Made by a program: the position numbers and the translations under genes
Notes under the pieces: generated by a model
Database searches by the model: none
Told to the model about the DNA's origin: nothing
The model's input: only the letters and a program-made list of their open reading frames with translations
In this document: one piece after another, positions 1 through 7,201 of the stretch
How the letters are laid out: the number at the start of each line of letters is the position of its first letter
Position numbering within the stretch: the first letter of the stretch is position 1
NCBI RefSeq assembly: GCF_014650175.1
Contig: NZ_BMUL01000004.1
Coordinates: forward strand, 62,001 to 126,000
Direction: 5' to 3'
DNA length: 64,000 nt
DNA from: Streptomyces termitum
GTDB lineage: Bacteria > Actinomycetota > Actinomycetes > Streptomycetales > Streptomycetaceae

Positions 1-246
1 CACGCACGGAAGGTGGTGGACGAACCGGATCTCGTCGTCCTCGCCCTCCCACTGCGCCCACAGTTCCGGGTCTGTTCCCCGGGAGTACAGGTGTGCGATG
101 TGCGGGCCGTCGTGCTCCCGGCTCAGTTCGCACCGGCTCGCGGCCTCGTGGCGCGGCGGGTACTCGTCCTCCGTCGCTCCGGCGGCGTGCAGGGTGCACA
201 GCAGAGCCGCGTAGGGGAGTCGGCGCTCGACGCGGCATACCTTCAT
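1..246 (-). CDS. Hypothetical protein, N-terminal part (runs off the left edge)
   Basis: An open frame starts at ATG 246 and continues through position 1 without a stop, giving at least 82 residues beginning MKVCRVERRL. A good ribosome-binding site (GGAGA) precedes the ATG. The visible part has scattered His and Cys residues (for example a CELSREHDGPH stretch), reminiscent of the small cysteine/histidine-containing proteins common in Streptomyces mobile elements. I do not recognise a catalytic family. It is the last visible gene of the minus-strand series. Confidence 0.6.
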   Translation of the reverse strand, partial: MKVCRVERRLPYAALLCTLHAAGATEDEYPPRHEAASRCELSREHDGPHIAHLYSRGTDPELWAQWEGEDDEIRFVHHLPCV

Positions 247-315
247 GGGGTTCTCCGTAGGTGGTGAGGCGGACCCGGTACGTGTGGGCACGGGGCGCCT
301 TTCGGGGAGGGAACA

Positions 316-354
316 ACGGGGCCCGCCCGGTCCGGTCAGACAGGCGGGCCCCGT
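316..354. terminator. Perfect 12-bp hairpin
   Basis: Arms 316-327 (ACGGGGCCCGCC) and 343-354 are exact inverted complements with a 15-nt loop. There is no clear T-run, as is usual for Streptomyces terminators. It lies upstream of the 1-246 gene and downstream of the minus-strand genes to the right. Confidence 0.6.
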
Positions 355-486
355 GTGCGGTCCTCGCCGCCGGGCGTTGGGGGAGGCGCGGGCGGCGCTA
401 CGCAGCGCCCGGTGTCAGGGCGGGGCCGCGCGGGGTGTCCACCGCCCGTGGTCGCTCGGGCGGCTCATCACTCGCAGGACTGCACG

Positions 487-506
487 CCCCGCCCGTGAGG
501 GCGGGG
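487..506. terminator. 8-bp hairpin with GTGA loop
   Basis: Arms CCCCGCCC (487-494) and GGGCGGGG (499-506) pair perfectly around a GTGA tetraloop. It sits 54 bp downstream of the stop of the 560-649 ORF on the minus strand. Confidence 0.55.
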
Positions 507-559
507 AGCTGGGAAGTCCGGCACGGCGGAACGAACAGGTGTCCCGCCGTGCCGGGGTC

Positions 560-649
560 CTACTTCGGAGCGGGGACCTTCGGCGGCCCCTGCGGCTCGG
601 GCTGGTTGTTCCGCCTGTCGCCGCTGTCTTCATCGGGTCTGTGGTGCAC
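560..649 (-). CDS. Possible 29-residue peptide
   Basis: A GTG start at 649 follows a strong purine-rich ribosome-binding site (GAGAGGAGAGGAC) and reads to TAG at 560. It encodes a very hydrophilic, proline-rich peptide beginning VHHRPDEDSGDRRNNQ. The good SD sequence and the terminator just downstream are the only support. The family is unknown. It could be a chance reading frame. Confidence 0.35.
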   Translation of the reverse strand: MHHRPDEDSGDRRNNQPEPQGPPKVPAPK

Positions 650-696
650 GGTGTCCTCTCCTCTCGGGTGAGTGGGAGTTCGCCGGCCGAGCGGGG

Positions 697-960
697 TCAG
701 TCGTCGGTCGGGGGGACGATGAACCCCCTCGTCGGCCCCTGTCCCTTCCCCCGCTCGCCCGGGTGGATGCCGGAGGCGCGGACCGCTGCGGCGAGGGCTG
801 CCAGTGCGTCAGCGGTGATGTCGGTACGCGTGGCCGGGTCGGCGGTGTCGTACACCTTCCACCGTCCCGCCGCGTTGTCCGGGTCGACAGGGGCGACGGT
901 CCCGGGGATGCCGAACTCCCGCAGCACAGCGGCTACTTCTCGTGCCTGGTTCGCGTTCAC
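697..960 (-). CDS. Small hypothetical protein (87 aa)
   Basis: The GTG start at 960 is preceded by AAAGGAAG. The product begins MNANQAREVAAVLREFG and continues with a mixed alpha/beta pattern (VYDTAD, TRTDITADALAALAAAV). The first 20 residues look like an amphipathic helix and the middle carries short strands. It resembles small single-domain proteins often seen in Streptomyces plasmids and integrated elements, but I cannot name a family. The next gene upstream (990-1487) ends 30 bp before this start, so the two are probably co-transcribed. Confidence 0.6.
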   Translation of the reverse strand: MNANQAREVAAVLREFGIPGTVAPVDPDNAAGRWKVYDTADPATRTDITADALAALAAAVRASGIHPGERGKGQGPTRGFIVPPTDD

Positions 961-989
961 GCGCTTCCTTTCATCAGGGGGCGGACGGC

Positions 990-1487
990 CTATTCTTCGC
1001 CGCTGCCGGACCCGTTGTTGCAGTGCGACGCGCAGTTGCCGGGGTTGATCGGCCCGCAGCCGCCGGGGGGCGTGTGCTGGCAGGACGCCCCCACCGGGAC
1101 CAAGGACTGGGCGGGGCTGGTCCACAGCTCCTCGTCGGGCGTGTGGCCCGCCTGCTCGATGGTCGCCAGCGTGCGCGTGATGACGTGCGGGTCGTACCGC
1201 TCGGGGTCGGGGCGCTCCGGGTAGTGGTGCACGAACCGACCGAGCTTCTTGCACAGTTCGGCGTACAGGGCGGTGTGCAGGATGAGGGCGTGCCATCCCT
1301 CGTCCACCACCTTGGAGGGGACGATCCTGGCGGTGGGGAAGGCGACGGCGGCGGACACGAACTTGAGCGCTTCCACCACGATCCGCTCGGCCGTACCCTC
1401 GGCCATGCCGGGGTTGTTGTCGGTCACTGTGGCGACGACACCCCCGAACCCTGCCGGGGAGAGCAGTGCATGTACGTCTGTACTCAT
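990..1487 (-). CDS. Glycine-rich-domain (GRDP)-like protein, 165 aa
   Basis: The product starts at ATG 1487. Residues about 60-95 contain VDEGWHALILHTALYAELC followed by GRFVHHYPERPDP. I associate this pattern with the glycine-rich-domain-like family, which has a Trp-His motif within a helical bundle. The C-terminal 30 residues are rich in Cys, Gly and Asn (CQHTPPGGCGPINPGNC), a likely disulfide- or metal-linked tail. The function of bacterial members is not established. It follows the 42-residue acidic ORF (1574-1702), with a strong hairpin between them, so it may have its own promoter. The family call is from memory of the motif only. Confidence 0.6.
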   Translation of the reverse strand: MSTDVHALLSPAGFGGVVATVTDNNPGMAEGTAERIVVEALKFVSAAVAFPTARIVPSKVVDEGWHALILHTALYAELCKKLGRFVHHYPERPDPERYDPHVITRTLATIEQAGHTPDEELWTSPAQSLVPVGASCQHTPPGGCGPINPGNCASHCNNGSGSGEE

Positions 1488-1513
1488 GCGCGGTGCCTTT
1501 CTCGTCGGGGTGA

Positions 1514-1561
1514 CCCGTTCCGGCCGGGCAGCCTGGCAGGGATGAGACCGGCCGGAACGGG
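1514..1561. terminator. Perfect 14-bp hairpin
   Basis: Arms 1514-1527 (CCCGTTCCGGCCGG) and 1548-1561 are exact complements with a 20-nt loop. It begins immediately past the stop codon of the minus-strand ORF at 1574-1702, as expected for its terminator. Confidence 0.75.
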
Positions 1562-1573
1562 GGCTTGGGAGCG

Positions 1574-1702
1574 CTACGCGGCCAGCAGCAGGCGCGCGGC
1601 CTGGTCGACGTCGGCCTGGCCGTCGTCGGTCGGCTCGGGCGCCGGCTCGGTGTCGCTGGTGCTGGTCGTCGGGTCCTCGGTCGGCTCGGTGAGTTCGGAC
1701 AC
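1574..1702 (-). CDS. Short acidic protein (42 aa)
   Basis: A GTG start at 1702 follows an excellent ribosome-binding site (AAGGGAGGG). The product begins VSELTEPTEDPTTSTSDTEP and is dominated by Thr, Asp, Glu and Pro, ending in a short hydrophobic helix (ARLLLAA). A 14-bp hairpin lies directly after the stop. Function is unknown. The composition is that of an intrinsically disordered acidic peptide. Confidence 0.55.
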   Translation of the reverse strand: MSELTEPTEDPTTSTSDTEPAPEPTDDGQADVDQAARLLLAA

Positions 1703-1798
1703 GGGGTCCCTCCCTTCTTCTGTGTCGGTCCCGGCCCGGTCGGGCTCGGGGGTGGTGCACGGTTCCGCCGTCACACGGAACCGGAACCCGCATCCGTC

Positions 1799-1830
1799 GG
1801 GCTGCCGGCCGTGATGGGTACCGGCAGCCC
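1799..1830. terminator. 10-bp hairpin
   Basis: Arms GGGCTGCCGG (1799-1808) and CCGGCAGCCC (1821-1830) are perfect complements with a 12-nt loop. It is downstream of the minus-strand gene ending at 1933 and upstream of the ORF starting at 1702. Confidence 0.6.
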
Positions 1831-1932
1831 CGGGAAGTCCCCCGGATGCAGGAGCGGTGCCCCGCCCCTGCCACAGAGCGAATCGCGTGCCCCGTACGGT
1901 CCTGTCCGGGGCCCTTGCGGCGGGGGCGGGAG

Positions 1933-2388
1933 TCAGTGGTCGGCGAGGAACCGGCCCCGCAGCGAGATGTGGCGTGGCGGGGCCGGGGGCTCCAGTTCGG
2001 CGGAGTGCCACAGCGGCCAGACGCTCAGGCCATAGACGCAGTCCACGTCAGGCACGACCGTAAAGAAAGGCTCATCGGCCCGGACCCGCTCCCATGCCGC
2101 GCGCCGCTCCTTTGGGTCCGTTGCCCACACGCGCAGTTCGGCGGGGGCGTCGGGGGCGGGTGCGGCTTCCCGGAGCGTGGTCGGCGGCGCCCACGGCGAC
2201 TGTGCCGGGTCCGGGTCGAGGCGGGACGCGAGCCGCACGACCTCGTTTTGCAGCCACCGCAGGGCGAGTACCGGTGAGAGCGTCTGGTAGCAGCCGAGCA
2301 GCCACGGCGCGCTGCAACCGGTACCCGCCACCAGTCCTTCCGCCCTGATCTCCGCCCGGTAGGCGAGGGGGCGCGCTTCTCCGCTCAT
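1933..2388 (-). CDS. Hypothetical protein (151 aa)
   Basis: ATG 2388 has a near-perfect ribosome-binding site (GGGGAGGTGTGGGC). The start overlaps the stop of the 2385-2702 gene by ATGA, so the two are translationally coupled. The product begins MSGEARPLAYRAEIRAEG and contains a central LGCYQTLSPVLALRWLQNEV segment and a C-terminal HISLRGRFLADH. I do not recognise a domain. The aromatic- and Trp-rich mid-region suggests a compact globular protein. Context is mobile-element accessory genes. Confidence 0.65.
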   Translation of the reverse strand: MSGEARPLAYRAEIRAEGLVAGTGCSAPWLLGCYQTLSPVLALRWLQNEVVRLASRLDPDPAQSPWAPPTTLREAAPAPDAPAELRVWATDPKERRAAWERVRADEPFFTVVPDVDCVYGLSVWPLWHSAELEPPAPPRHISLRGRFLADH

Positions 2389-2702
2389 GCCCACACCTCC
2401 CCTTCCGTGCTGTAGGTGAAGACGGGGACGCGCCTGGCCTCTTCGACGACGGGCCCCATGCCGGGCCTGAGCGACACGGCGGTGTGGCTGTGGAAGACGG
2501 TCCGGGACCCGGCGGGCCTCTGCCAGTCCACGTGTATCCAGACGTGCGAAGCGCCGGTACGGCGGAGGACCGCGCCCGCGACGCGCCATGCACCCGCGAC
2601 GCGGACGGTGTCGCCTACGCGGATGTCCTGCGCCGGCAGACGTAACAGGTCGTCGTCGCCGTCGGGGGCCAGGAAAGGGACTGCCGACACGCGGCGCGAC
2701 AT
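2385..2702 (-). CDS. Hypothetical protein with small beta-barrel look (105 aa)
   Basis: Starts at ATG 2702 and ends 4 bp inside the next gene (ATGA overlap). Residues 20-60 read as alternating strands (LPAQDIRVGDTVRVAGAW, then VWIHVDWQ), the pattern of a small SH3- or OB-like barrel. No catalytic motif is seen. It is coupled to the 1933-2388 gene, so the two products may act together. Function unknown. Confidence 0.6.
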   Translation of the reverse strand: MSRRVSAVPFLAPDGDDDLLRLPAQDIRVGDTVRVAGAWRVAGAVLRRTGASHVWIHVDWQRPAGSRTVFHSHTAVSLRPGMGPVVEEARRVPVFTYSTEGEVWA

Positions 2703-2726
2703 GGCTTCTCACTTTCGGGGGTGGGG

Positions 2727-2770
2727 CCGCTCTCCCTGCCAGGACGGGACCGCAGGGGCGGGGAGAGCGG
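2727..2770. terminator. 10-bp hairpin
   Basis: Arms CCGCTCTCCC (2727-2736) and GGGAGAGCGG (2761-2770) pair perfectly around a 24-nt loop. It lies between the minus-strand gene ending at 2839 and the one starting at 2702. Confidence 0.6.
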
Positions 2771-2838
2771 GGTTCAGCGGGAGACGAGCAGCAGGCCGAG
2801 GGCGGCCCATGTGGCGGAGCGGAGCCGGCCCGTACCCC

Positions 2839-3084
2839 TCACACGGGGTCCATTCGGTGCACGACCGCGACGTCCGCGAACGCGCGGCCGAACCTGTCGT
2901 GCTGCGGGTTCAGACCGGTGTGGCGAAGGCACTCGGCGTTAACGGCGTCAGCGTCCGCGTGCGTGGCGGACGTCCACTCGCACCCCTCGGTCAGGCAGTC
3001 GGCCGTGGCGGACGGGGAGGTCGCGGGGTCCGGCTGAATCCGGTGCAGGACGTACCCGAACTCCCACTGTCCCAGCCCAATCAC
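2839..3084 (-). CDS. Small Cys/His protein (81 aa)
   Basis: A GTG start at 3084 with GAGGGCAG upstream overlaps the stop of the 3081-3311 gene (GTGA), so the pair is translationally coupled. The product begins MIGLGQWEFGYVLHRIQ and carries CLTEGCEW followed by CLRHTG and a later H, a spacing that suggests a single zinc-binding site. Very similar small proteins are common in Streptomyces next to XRE-type regulators. The biochemical role is unknown. Confidence 0.65.
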   Translation of the reverse strand: MIGLGQWEFGYVLHRIQPDPATSPSATADCLTEGCEWTSATHADADAVNAECLRHTGLNPQHDRFGRAFADVAVVHRMDPV

Positions 3085-3311
3085 GGGGCTGCCCTCGGCA
3101 CGGGTGTGGTGAGGGTGCGGATGCGCGCCCACTCGTCGGCGGTGGGCTGCCGCACCTTCTCGGGCACCGCCTCCCACTCCCGACCACCACCCGGAGGGAG
3201 CAGAAACACCCCCTCCTCGGTGCAGCGGGTCACCTTGCCGAGCCTCGGTTCGTCGTCACTGGCGTCCACCGCGTAACGCTGAACGGCGGGAGACCACTTG
3301 TCTGAATCCAT
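3081..3311 (-). CDS. Small hypothetical protein divergent from regulator (76 aa)
   Basis: ATG 3311 is preceded by a perfect ribosome-binding site (GGAGGAGGTGAAGC). The product begins MDSDKWSPAVQRYAVDASDD and includes a GVFLLPPGGGREWEAVPEKV segment. It is the first gene of the minus-strand series that faces away from the TPR-type regulator at 3451, so the 139-bp gap between them must hold both promoters. Such short proteins often accompany helix-turn-helix regulators in Streptomyces. I cannot assign a function. Confidence 0.65.
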   Translation of the reverse strand: MDSDKWSPAVQRYAVDASDDEPRLGKVTRCTEEGVFLLPPGGGREWEAVPEKVRQPTADEWARIRTLTTPVPRAAP

Positions 3312-3450
3312 GCTTCACCTCCTCCGGGAACGAACTGTTCCCGCCTCTGCGGTTCGCTTGTGTACGTCGAGCTAACCGCGAGGGACGCATGGGCCGGTAC
3401 CGTTGTGGGGAGGCCAAAACATAAGACTCATAAGCGCTCTAGGGGTTGGC

Positions 3451-4809
3451 ATGCCGGGAGCTTCCGAAGCACGGCGTAATCAAGGGTTCTGCACCCTCCT
3501 TGAACAGGCGAAATACTCGGAGACGAAGTTCGCGCACGCCGTGAACCGCTTGGGCCTGGAAGTGGGGCTGGAGTTAAACTACCGCCAGCCCTCCGTCTCT
3601 CAGTGGAAACAGGGATCGCAGCCGAAACCTCAGGTCAGAGCAGTGATCATTGCTGTTCTGGAACGTCGGTTGGGGCGACCGGTGACCTACGCGGAAGCAG
3701 GATGGGAACGGCCGGCGAGTGATCCGGGCGGGTCTCGGCGCGACACTGTGGAATCCCTGATCAACCTCGGGAAGGAAGACATGGACCCGTCCCGCCGCAA
3801 GCTCTTAACGGCAGGGTTGTACTCCGCCGCGCTCACCGTTCCGGCCTTCTCTGCCCTGGTATCCCAGGCACACGCCGACGACCGGGACCGCCTCGCTCGC
3901 CCGACCGGACGTATCGGACGGGGTGAGGTCGAGACCGTCCGCCGCATGACGGACAAGGTGGCGGACATCCTGGACGACCTGGGGGGAGGCCACGCGCGGC
4001 CGATGGCTGCGGCGTTCCTCGTGAACACGGTAGCGGGCTACCTGCGCGCCGATGCCACGGCCGCTGTTCACCGCGACATGCTGTCCGCCGCTTCGGACCT
4101 CACCTACCTCACGGGGTGGATGGCCATGTACGAACGGGCGCACGGTTTGGGGCAGACCTACTACCTGCACGCGCTCGATCTGGCCAGGGAGTCCGGCGAC
4201 AAGCTCACCTACTGCCGGACTCTGCGCGGGATGAGCCTGCAAGCCTCCCATCTCCGATACGGGCGGAAGGCGTTGGAGTACGCCGACTCCGCCGCCGAAG
4301 CGGCACCCCAGGCAGGCCCCCGGCTCGTCGCCTTCCTGCGCGGGCAACAAGCCCACGCTTCCGCCATGGTCGGTGACCACCGGGGGGCGGTCACCAGGCT
4401 CAACGAAGCGGAAAGGGCCCTCTCCCAGGCAGACTCCCGACGCGATGCCGTCGGCGGGTACGACCAGGCCGCGTTCCTGTTCCACGTGTCGCATGTGCAC
4501 TACGAGTCACGGAACCTGGCAGCCTCGATCTCATCCCTCCGTTCGTCCATTCGCGTCATGTCTCCTTCGGAACGACAGGGAAGAATGCACGCACGTGCCG
4601 TACTCGCACAGAGGCAGTTCGAGTACGGCCATGTCGAGGAATCCTGTGTGACATGGGGACGATTCCTCGATGACTACGAAGTTCTGTCGACCGCCCGGGG
4701 AGACGAGCACTTCGACACGTTGCGGAACCTGATCATGCCGCGAACCTCATCCGTGGTCCGCGATCTTCGCGAGCGCACTCATGAGGTGGCGAAGCGCAAG
4801 GCGGCATGA
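3451..4809 (+). CDS. TPR-type transcriptional regulator of the mobile element (452 aa)
   Basis: ATG 3451 was chosen for the AGGGG ribosome-binding site. Residues 1-80 read as a helix-turn-helix-like region (GFCTLLEQAKYSETKFAHAV, SVSQWKQGSQPKPQVRAVI). Next comes a short segment with RRKLLTAGLYSAALTVPAFS, and then about 300 residues of helical tetratricopeptide-like repeats. This architecture is a large Streptomyces family of predicted regulators often found next to small divergent genes, as here. Two rare TTA leucine codons (3574-3576 and 3805-3807) suggest dependence on the bldA tRNA. The gene has visibly lower GC than the biosynthetic cluster. A strong hairpin follows. It probably controls the divergent minus-strand genes, but that is inference. 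Confidence 0.8.
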   Translation: MPGASEARRNQGFCTLLEQAKYSETKFAHAVNRLGLEVGLELNYRQPSVSQWKQGSQPKPQVRAVIIAVLERRLGRPVTYAEAGWERPASDPGGSRRDTVESLINLGKEDMDPSRRKLLTAGLYSAALTVPAFSALVSQAHADDRDRLARPTGRIGRGEVETVRRMTDKVADILDDLGGGHARPMAAAFLVNTVAGYLRADATAAVHRDMLSAASDLTYLTGWMAMYERAHGLGQTYYLHALDLARESGDKLTYCRTLRGMSLQASHLRYGRKALEYADSAAEAAPQAGPRLVAFLRGQQAHASAMVGDHRGAVTRLNEAERALSQADSRRDAVGGYDQAAFLFHVSHVHYESRNLAASISSLRSSIRVMSPSERQGRMHARAVLAQRQFEYGHVEESCVTWGRFLDDYEVLSTARGDEHFDTLRNLIMPRTSSVVRDLRERTHEVAKRKAA

Positions 4810-4832
4810 CGGTCCCTCGGCCGAGAAAGCGG

Positions 4833-4875
4833 AAGCCCCGCCCCACCCCGGACGTACGGGAGTAGGGCGGGGCTT
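4833..4875. terminator. 11-bp bidirectional hairpin
   Basis: AAGCCCCGCCC (4833-4843) and GGGCGGGGCTT (4865-4875) are exact complements with a 21-nt loop. It lies 23 bp past the regulator stop and between convergent genes. A second weaker stem (AGCTAG ... CTAGCTTTTT) follows up to about 4934. Confidence 0.7.
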
Positions 4876-4980
4876 GGTTGAGCTAGGGGCGATGGCTCCG
4901 CGCAAACGGCGGTAGCTGCGGCGCTAGCTTTTTGCCTCCCTGCCGCTCAGGAATCAGCGGGGTCGGGAGTCACCCCCTGG

Positions 4981-5373
4981 TCAGTACGGCGGGCGCTCGG
5001 TCGCTTCGCGGCGTGAACGCGCTTCGGCAGCGAAACCACCTGGTTGATTTCGTGCTGTCTCTCGGTTATGGCACGTCGAGCAGAGCGGCCGAAGATGCTT
5101 CCACGCGTCCGGGTTCGCCTCGCCGTGTGCTATCAACTCGCGTCGGCTAAGCGGGAAATGGTCAGCCACATTCGCGGACTTGCCGCACAGCACACACCAC
5201 GGATTGGCATACAGATATGCCCGCCGCGTGCGCTGCCATTGCGTGGTGTAGACAGCACCACCACGCGAGGCGCGTTCCTTGTTGGCCTGTCGCTGGTGTT
5301 CCTTGCAGCGGCCCCCTGCCGTCAACTCGGGGCATCCGGGTATCGGGCAAGGGGTGCGGGGCTTACGCGGCAT
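4981..5373 (-). CDS. HNH endonuclease (130 aa)
   Basis: The product starts at ATG 5373. It has an N-terminal zinc-ribbon-like segment (CPIPGCPELTAGGRCKEH), then the HNH core. That core is CVLCGKSANVADHFPLSRRE with catalytic DH, then HLRPLCSTCHNRETARN carrying the Asn and final His. The two CxxC pairs would bind a structural zinc. Stand-alone HNH proteins of this size are typical of actinophages and related elements, where some assist DNA packaging. No terminase is visible nearby, so the role here is open. Its start overlaps the end of the 5363-5605 gene by 11 bp, so the two are likely co-translated. Confidence 0.85.
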   Translation of the reverse strand: MPRKPRTPCPIPGCPELTAGGRCKEHQRQANKERASRGGAVYTTQWQRTRRAYLYANPWCVLCGKSANVADHFPLSRRELIAHGEANPDAWKHLRPLCSTCHNRETARNQPGGFAAEARSRREATERPPY

Positions 5374-5605
5374 GGGGGCCGTTCGGAGGGATCACCGGGG
5401 GGTCTATCGGAGTGCCGTCCGGATGGCGTGGTGTGAGGTCGATAACCGTGAGCCGGCCCGCGTGCCGCATTCGCTGAACTCCCCTCGGCATCACGGTCTC
5501 AGCGTCCGTTGCCGTATCGGCCCACGCGGGCCGCCCTTCCGCATCTCGGGGGAAGTGCGGGTAATCCCCGTTCGGCCCGGGGTCGAGTGCGTCAACCGCC
5601 ATCAT
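5363..5605 (-). CDS. Small hypothetical protein (80 aa)
   Basis: Starts at ATG 5605 (a second ATG follows immediately), touching the stop of the 5605-6105 gene, and ends inside the HNH gene. The product is rich in Asp and Pro (MMAVDALDPGPNGDYPHFP, and PRHPDGTPIDPPVIPPNGP at the end) and is probably largely unstructured. The function is unknown. Tight packing with the HNH gene argues that it is real. Confidence 0.6.
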   Translation of the reverse strand: MMAVDALDPGPNGDYPHFPRDAEGRPAWADTATDAETVMPRGVQRMRHAGRLTVIDLTPRHPDGTPIDPPVIPPNGPHAA

Positions 5606-6105
5606 CAGTCCTTGCTGTCCAGGAAATCATCCCGTGTCTTCCGGAGTTCTTCGGCGAACTCTGCTGCCTTCTGTGCAGCGATCTTTTCGGCGTGGCTCTC
5701 AATGTCGTTGAGAATGGCAACGGGGTAGTAGCGCTGTTCTGGAACGGTCACGACTTCCTGCAAGGCCCGCTGTGCTCGCTGCGCCTCATCGAGAACGTGC
5801 CTGCGCTTGTGACGGGCTGCACGAAACTCGACATAGGCGGCGAACCAGGGTTCCTCTGCCAGGAGTTCGTAAAAGCGGTCTCGGGCACCGTCGCCGGAGC
5901 TTGCAGCTTCCCTGGCGCGGTCCGAATAGTTGCGGGAAAAGTCGCGGTCGTAAATTTCTCCGCGCTCGGCCCTGCGAGTCGCTTCGGCTTCCTGCGCCGA
6001 TGCCAACTCGGCCTGTGCGTCAGCGAGCGGGGCGGACAGCTTTTCCGCCTGTGCGCGGAGCTTGGCTACGCGCTCAGCGGCCTTCTGGATTTCGTTGGTA
6101 GTCAT
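5605..6105 (-). CDS. Coiled-coil hypothetical protein (166 aa)
   Basis: ATG 6105 opens a product beginning MTTNEIQKAAERVAKLRAQ. Residues 5-50 and 100-165 are long, charged, heptad-like helices rich in Ala, Glu, Arg and Lys, consistent with coiled coils. The middle has aromatic residues (RFYELLAEEPWFAAYVEF). No enzymatic motif is seen. Such proteins in phage-like elements may be scaffolding or accessory factors, but nothing here proves it. It sits between two other small genes in a tight minus-strand operon. Confidence 0.65.
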   Translation of the reverse strand: MTTNEIQKAAERVAKLRAQAEKLSAPLADAQAELASAQEAEATRRAERGEIYDRDFSRNYSDRAREAASSGDGARDRFYELLAEEPWFAAYVEFRAARHKRRHVLDEAQRAQRALQEVVTVPEQRYYPVAILNDIESHAEKIAAQKAAEFAEELRKTRDDFLDSKD

Positions 6106-6106
6106 A

Positions 6107-6343
6107 TCAGTTGTTCCCCTTGTTCACATCGACACCGTGGGCAATGGCATTCTTCTTGTCGTTCTCGTAGTACCCGAGGCCCATTCGGATTGTGGGGCTG
6201 ATCCGGTCGTACGCGTCGGGCTGCGAGTCGCGCAGGGCGGCGAGCCTTTCCATATGCTCGTTCCGCTTGAAATCCATAGCGCGGTTCCGGTCGTTGTCTG
6301 CGAAGCCGTCCAGAAAAGCGACTCCGTTAAGAGGATTGCTCAT
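6107..6343 (-). CDS. Small hypothetical protein (78 aa)
   Basis: ATG 6343 opens a hydrophilic product (MSNPLNGVAFLDGFADNDR at the start, ending GVDVNKGNN) whose stop is 1 bp before the next gene's ATG. The middle is helical (MDFKRNEHMERLAALRDS). Codon use has a lower third-position GC than the biosynthetic genes. The family is not recognised. It heads the minus-strand group 6343 to 4981. Confidence 0.6.
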   Translation of the reverse strand: MSNPLNGVAFLDGFADNDRNRAMDFKRNEHMERLAALRDSQPDAYDRISPTIRMGLGYYENDKKNAIAHGVDVNKGNN

Positions 6344-6368
6344 GTCTTGTCCTTGTCTCTGGGCATGA

Positions 6369-6400
6369 AAAACCCCCTGCGTTTTGGCACGTCAGGGGTT
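6369..6400 (-). terminator. Rho-independent-type terminator (minus strand)
   Basis: On the minus strand AACCCCTG and CAGGGGGTT form a stem (one bulged base) around a 13-nt loop, followed by a run of T residues. It lies 40 bp past the stop of the zinc-finger gene at 6440-6727. Confidence 0.7.
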
Positions 6401-6439
6401 CGTGGGTGGAGTTGTGAGATTGTGGGCGAATGAAGCGTG

Positions 6440-6727
6440 TTACGCGATTAGCGCACGCGCGGCCATCTGCGTTGCCTGGTAGACGTCCGTGCGGCAGTCC
6501 GCCGAGCAGTACAGCGGACGGCGGCCCCGCCCTACGTAGTGCAGTTCGTTGGAGCAGTTCGGGTGCGCGCACGTACCGGGCCCCGTGTCCTCGGCTCGCT
6601 GCCGTGCGTCGGTGACGAGTGCGAGTGTGGTTCGTGCGGCGGCCTGGTCGCCGTTCAGGGCGTCCTGTGCGGCGCTCTCAGCGCGTCGCAGCAGTGCGCA
6701 GACCTCAATGTGGCGTGTGGTGTCCAT
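6440..6727 (-). CDS. Small zinc-finger-like protein (95 aa)
   Basis: ATG 6727 opens a protein with an N-terminal helical region (MDTTRHIEVCALLRRAESAA). It is followed by a four-cysteine cluster: CAHPNCSNELHYVGRGRRPLY, then CSADC. This is a CxxxxC...CxxxC arrangement typical of small treble-clef zinc fingers in Streptomyces element-encoded proteins. Such proteins may bind nucleic acid, but no partner is evident. The operon ends at the terminator at 6369-6400. Confidence 0.65.
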   Translation of the reverse strand: MDTTRHIEVCALLRRAESAAQDALNGDQAAARTTLALVTDARQRAEDTGPGTCAHPNCSNELHYVGRGRRPLYCSADCRTDVYQATQMAARALIA

Positions 6728-7201
6728 CGTTCCTCACTGGTTCAGGGAAAGCGGCCGTAGCGGTGCTCCCGGTGGTTGCGGAGGGCGGAAGCTACCCGCT
6801 TGTTCCGCGAAGGCGGGCCGCTTCCTGATCTACAGACAGTAGGGACCGAGGATGGTCCGCAAAACTATTCAGGTCGGACGAATTGGACACCACGTGTGAT
6901 GTGTGCAACATTTCAGTTGCCCGGGATCGTCGGCACCCGCCAAACGGCGGACGGAGAGCAGGGAAGGGGTGTTGAGGGTGACGACGGAGACCCCGGTTTC
7001 TCTTCTCTCTAGGTTTTTCTTGGCTTCCCCAAAAACAGTCGAAGTTCGACACCCTCAACACCTTTTCGCCTCCCGCTGCCCAGTGATCCGCCGAGGGCGA
7101 GCCGGCCTGCGAAGCTGCGTATGCCCGCCTGCGGGTATGCCAGAACCCCGGCGGGACGCAGACCGTCCGGGGCTCTTGAGGGCTGTAGCGGGTGCGTGCG
7201 G
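6728..7201. other. Non-coding stretch with inverted repeats
   Basis: I see no convincing gene in these 474 bases. The stretch contains a 13-bp inverted repeat (GGTGTTGAGGGTG at 6968-6980 and its complement at 7050-7062). It also has a nested palindrome GTCGAAGTTCGAC at 7038-7050, a GTTTTT...AAAAAC stem near 7013-7036, and a GC hairpin near 7145-7172 that could terminate the integrase transcript. These could be regulatory or recombination-related sites. Confidence 0.5.

Larger units (their letters stand above)
247..559. other. Non-coding stretch with two strong hairpins
   Basis: I see no convincing gene in these 313 bases. The stretch holds the two hairpins listed separately at 316-354 and 487-506. 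These separate the 1-246 gene from the short ORF at 560-649. Confidence 0.5.

Noticed and set aside
415..1048. Overlapping plus-strand frames near the left edge
   Set aside because: Minus-strand genes with good ribosome-binding sites and terminators account for this region; the plus frames are Arg/Gly/Pro-rich without motifs.
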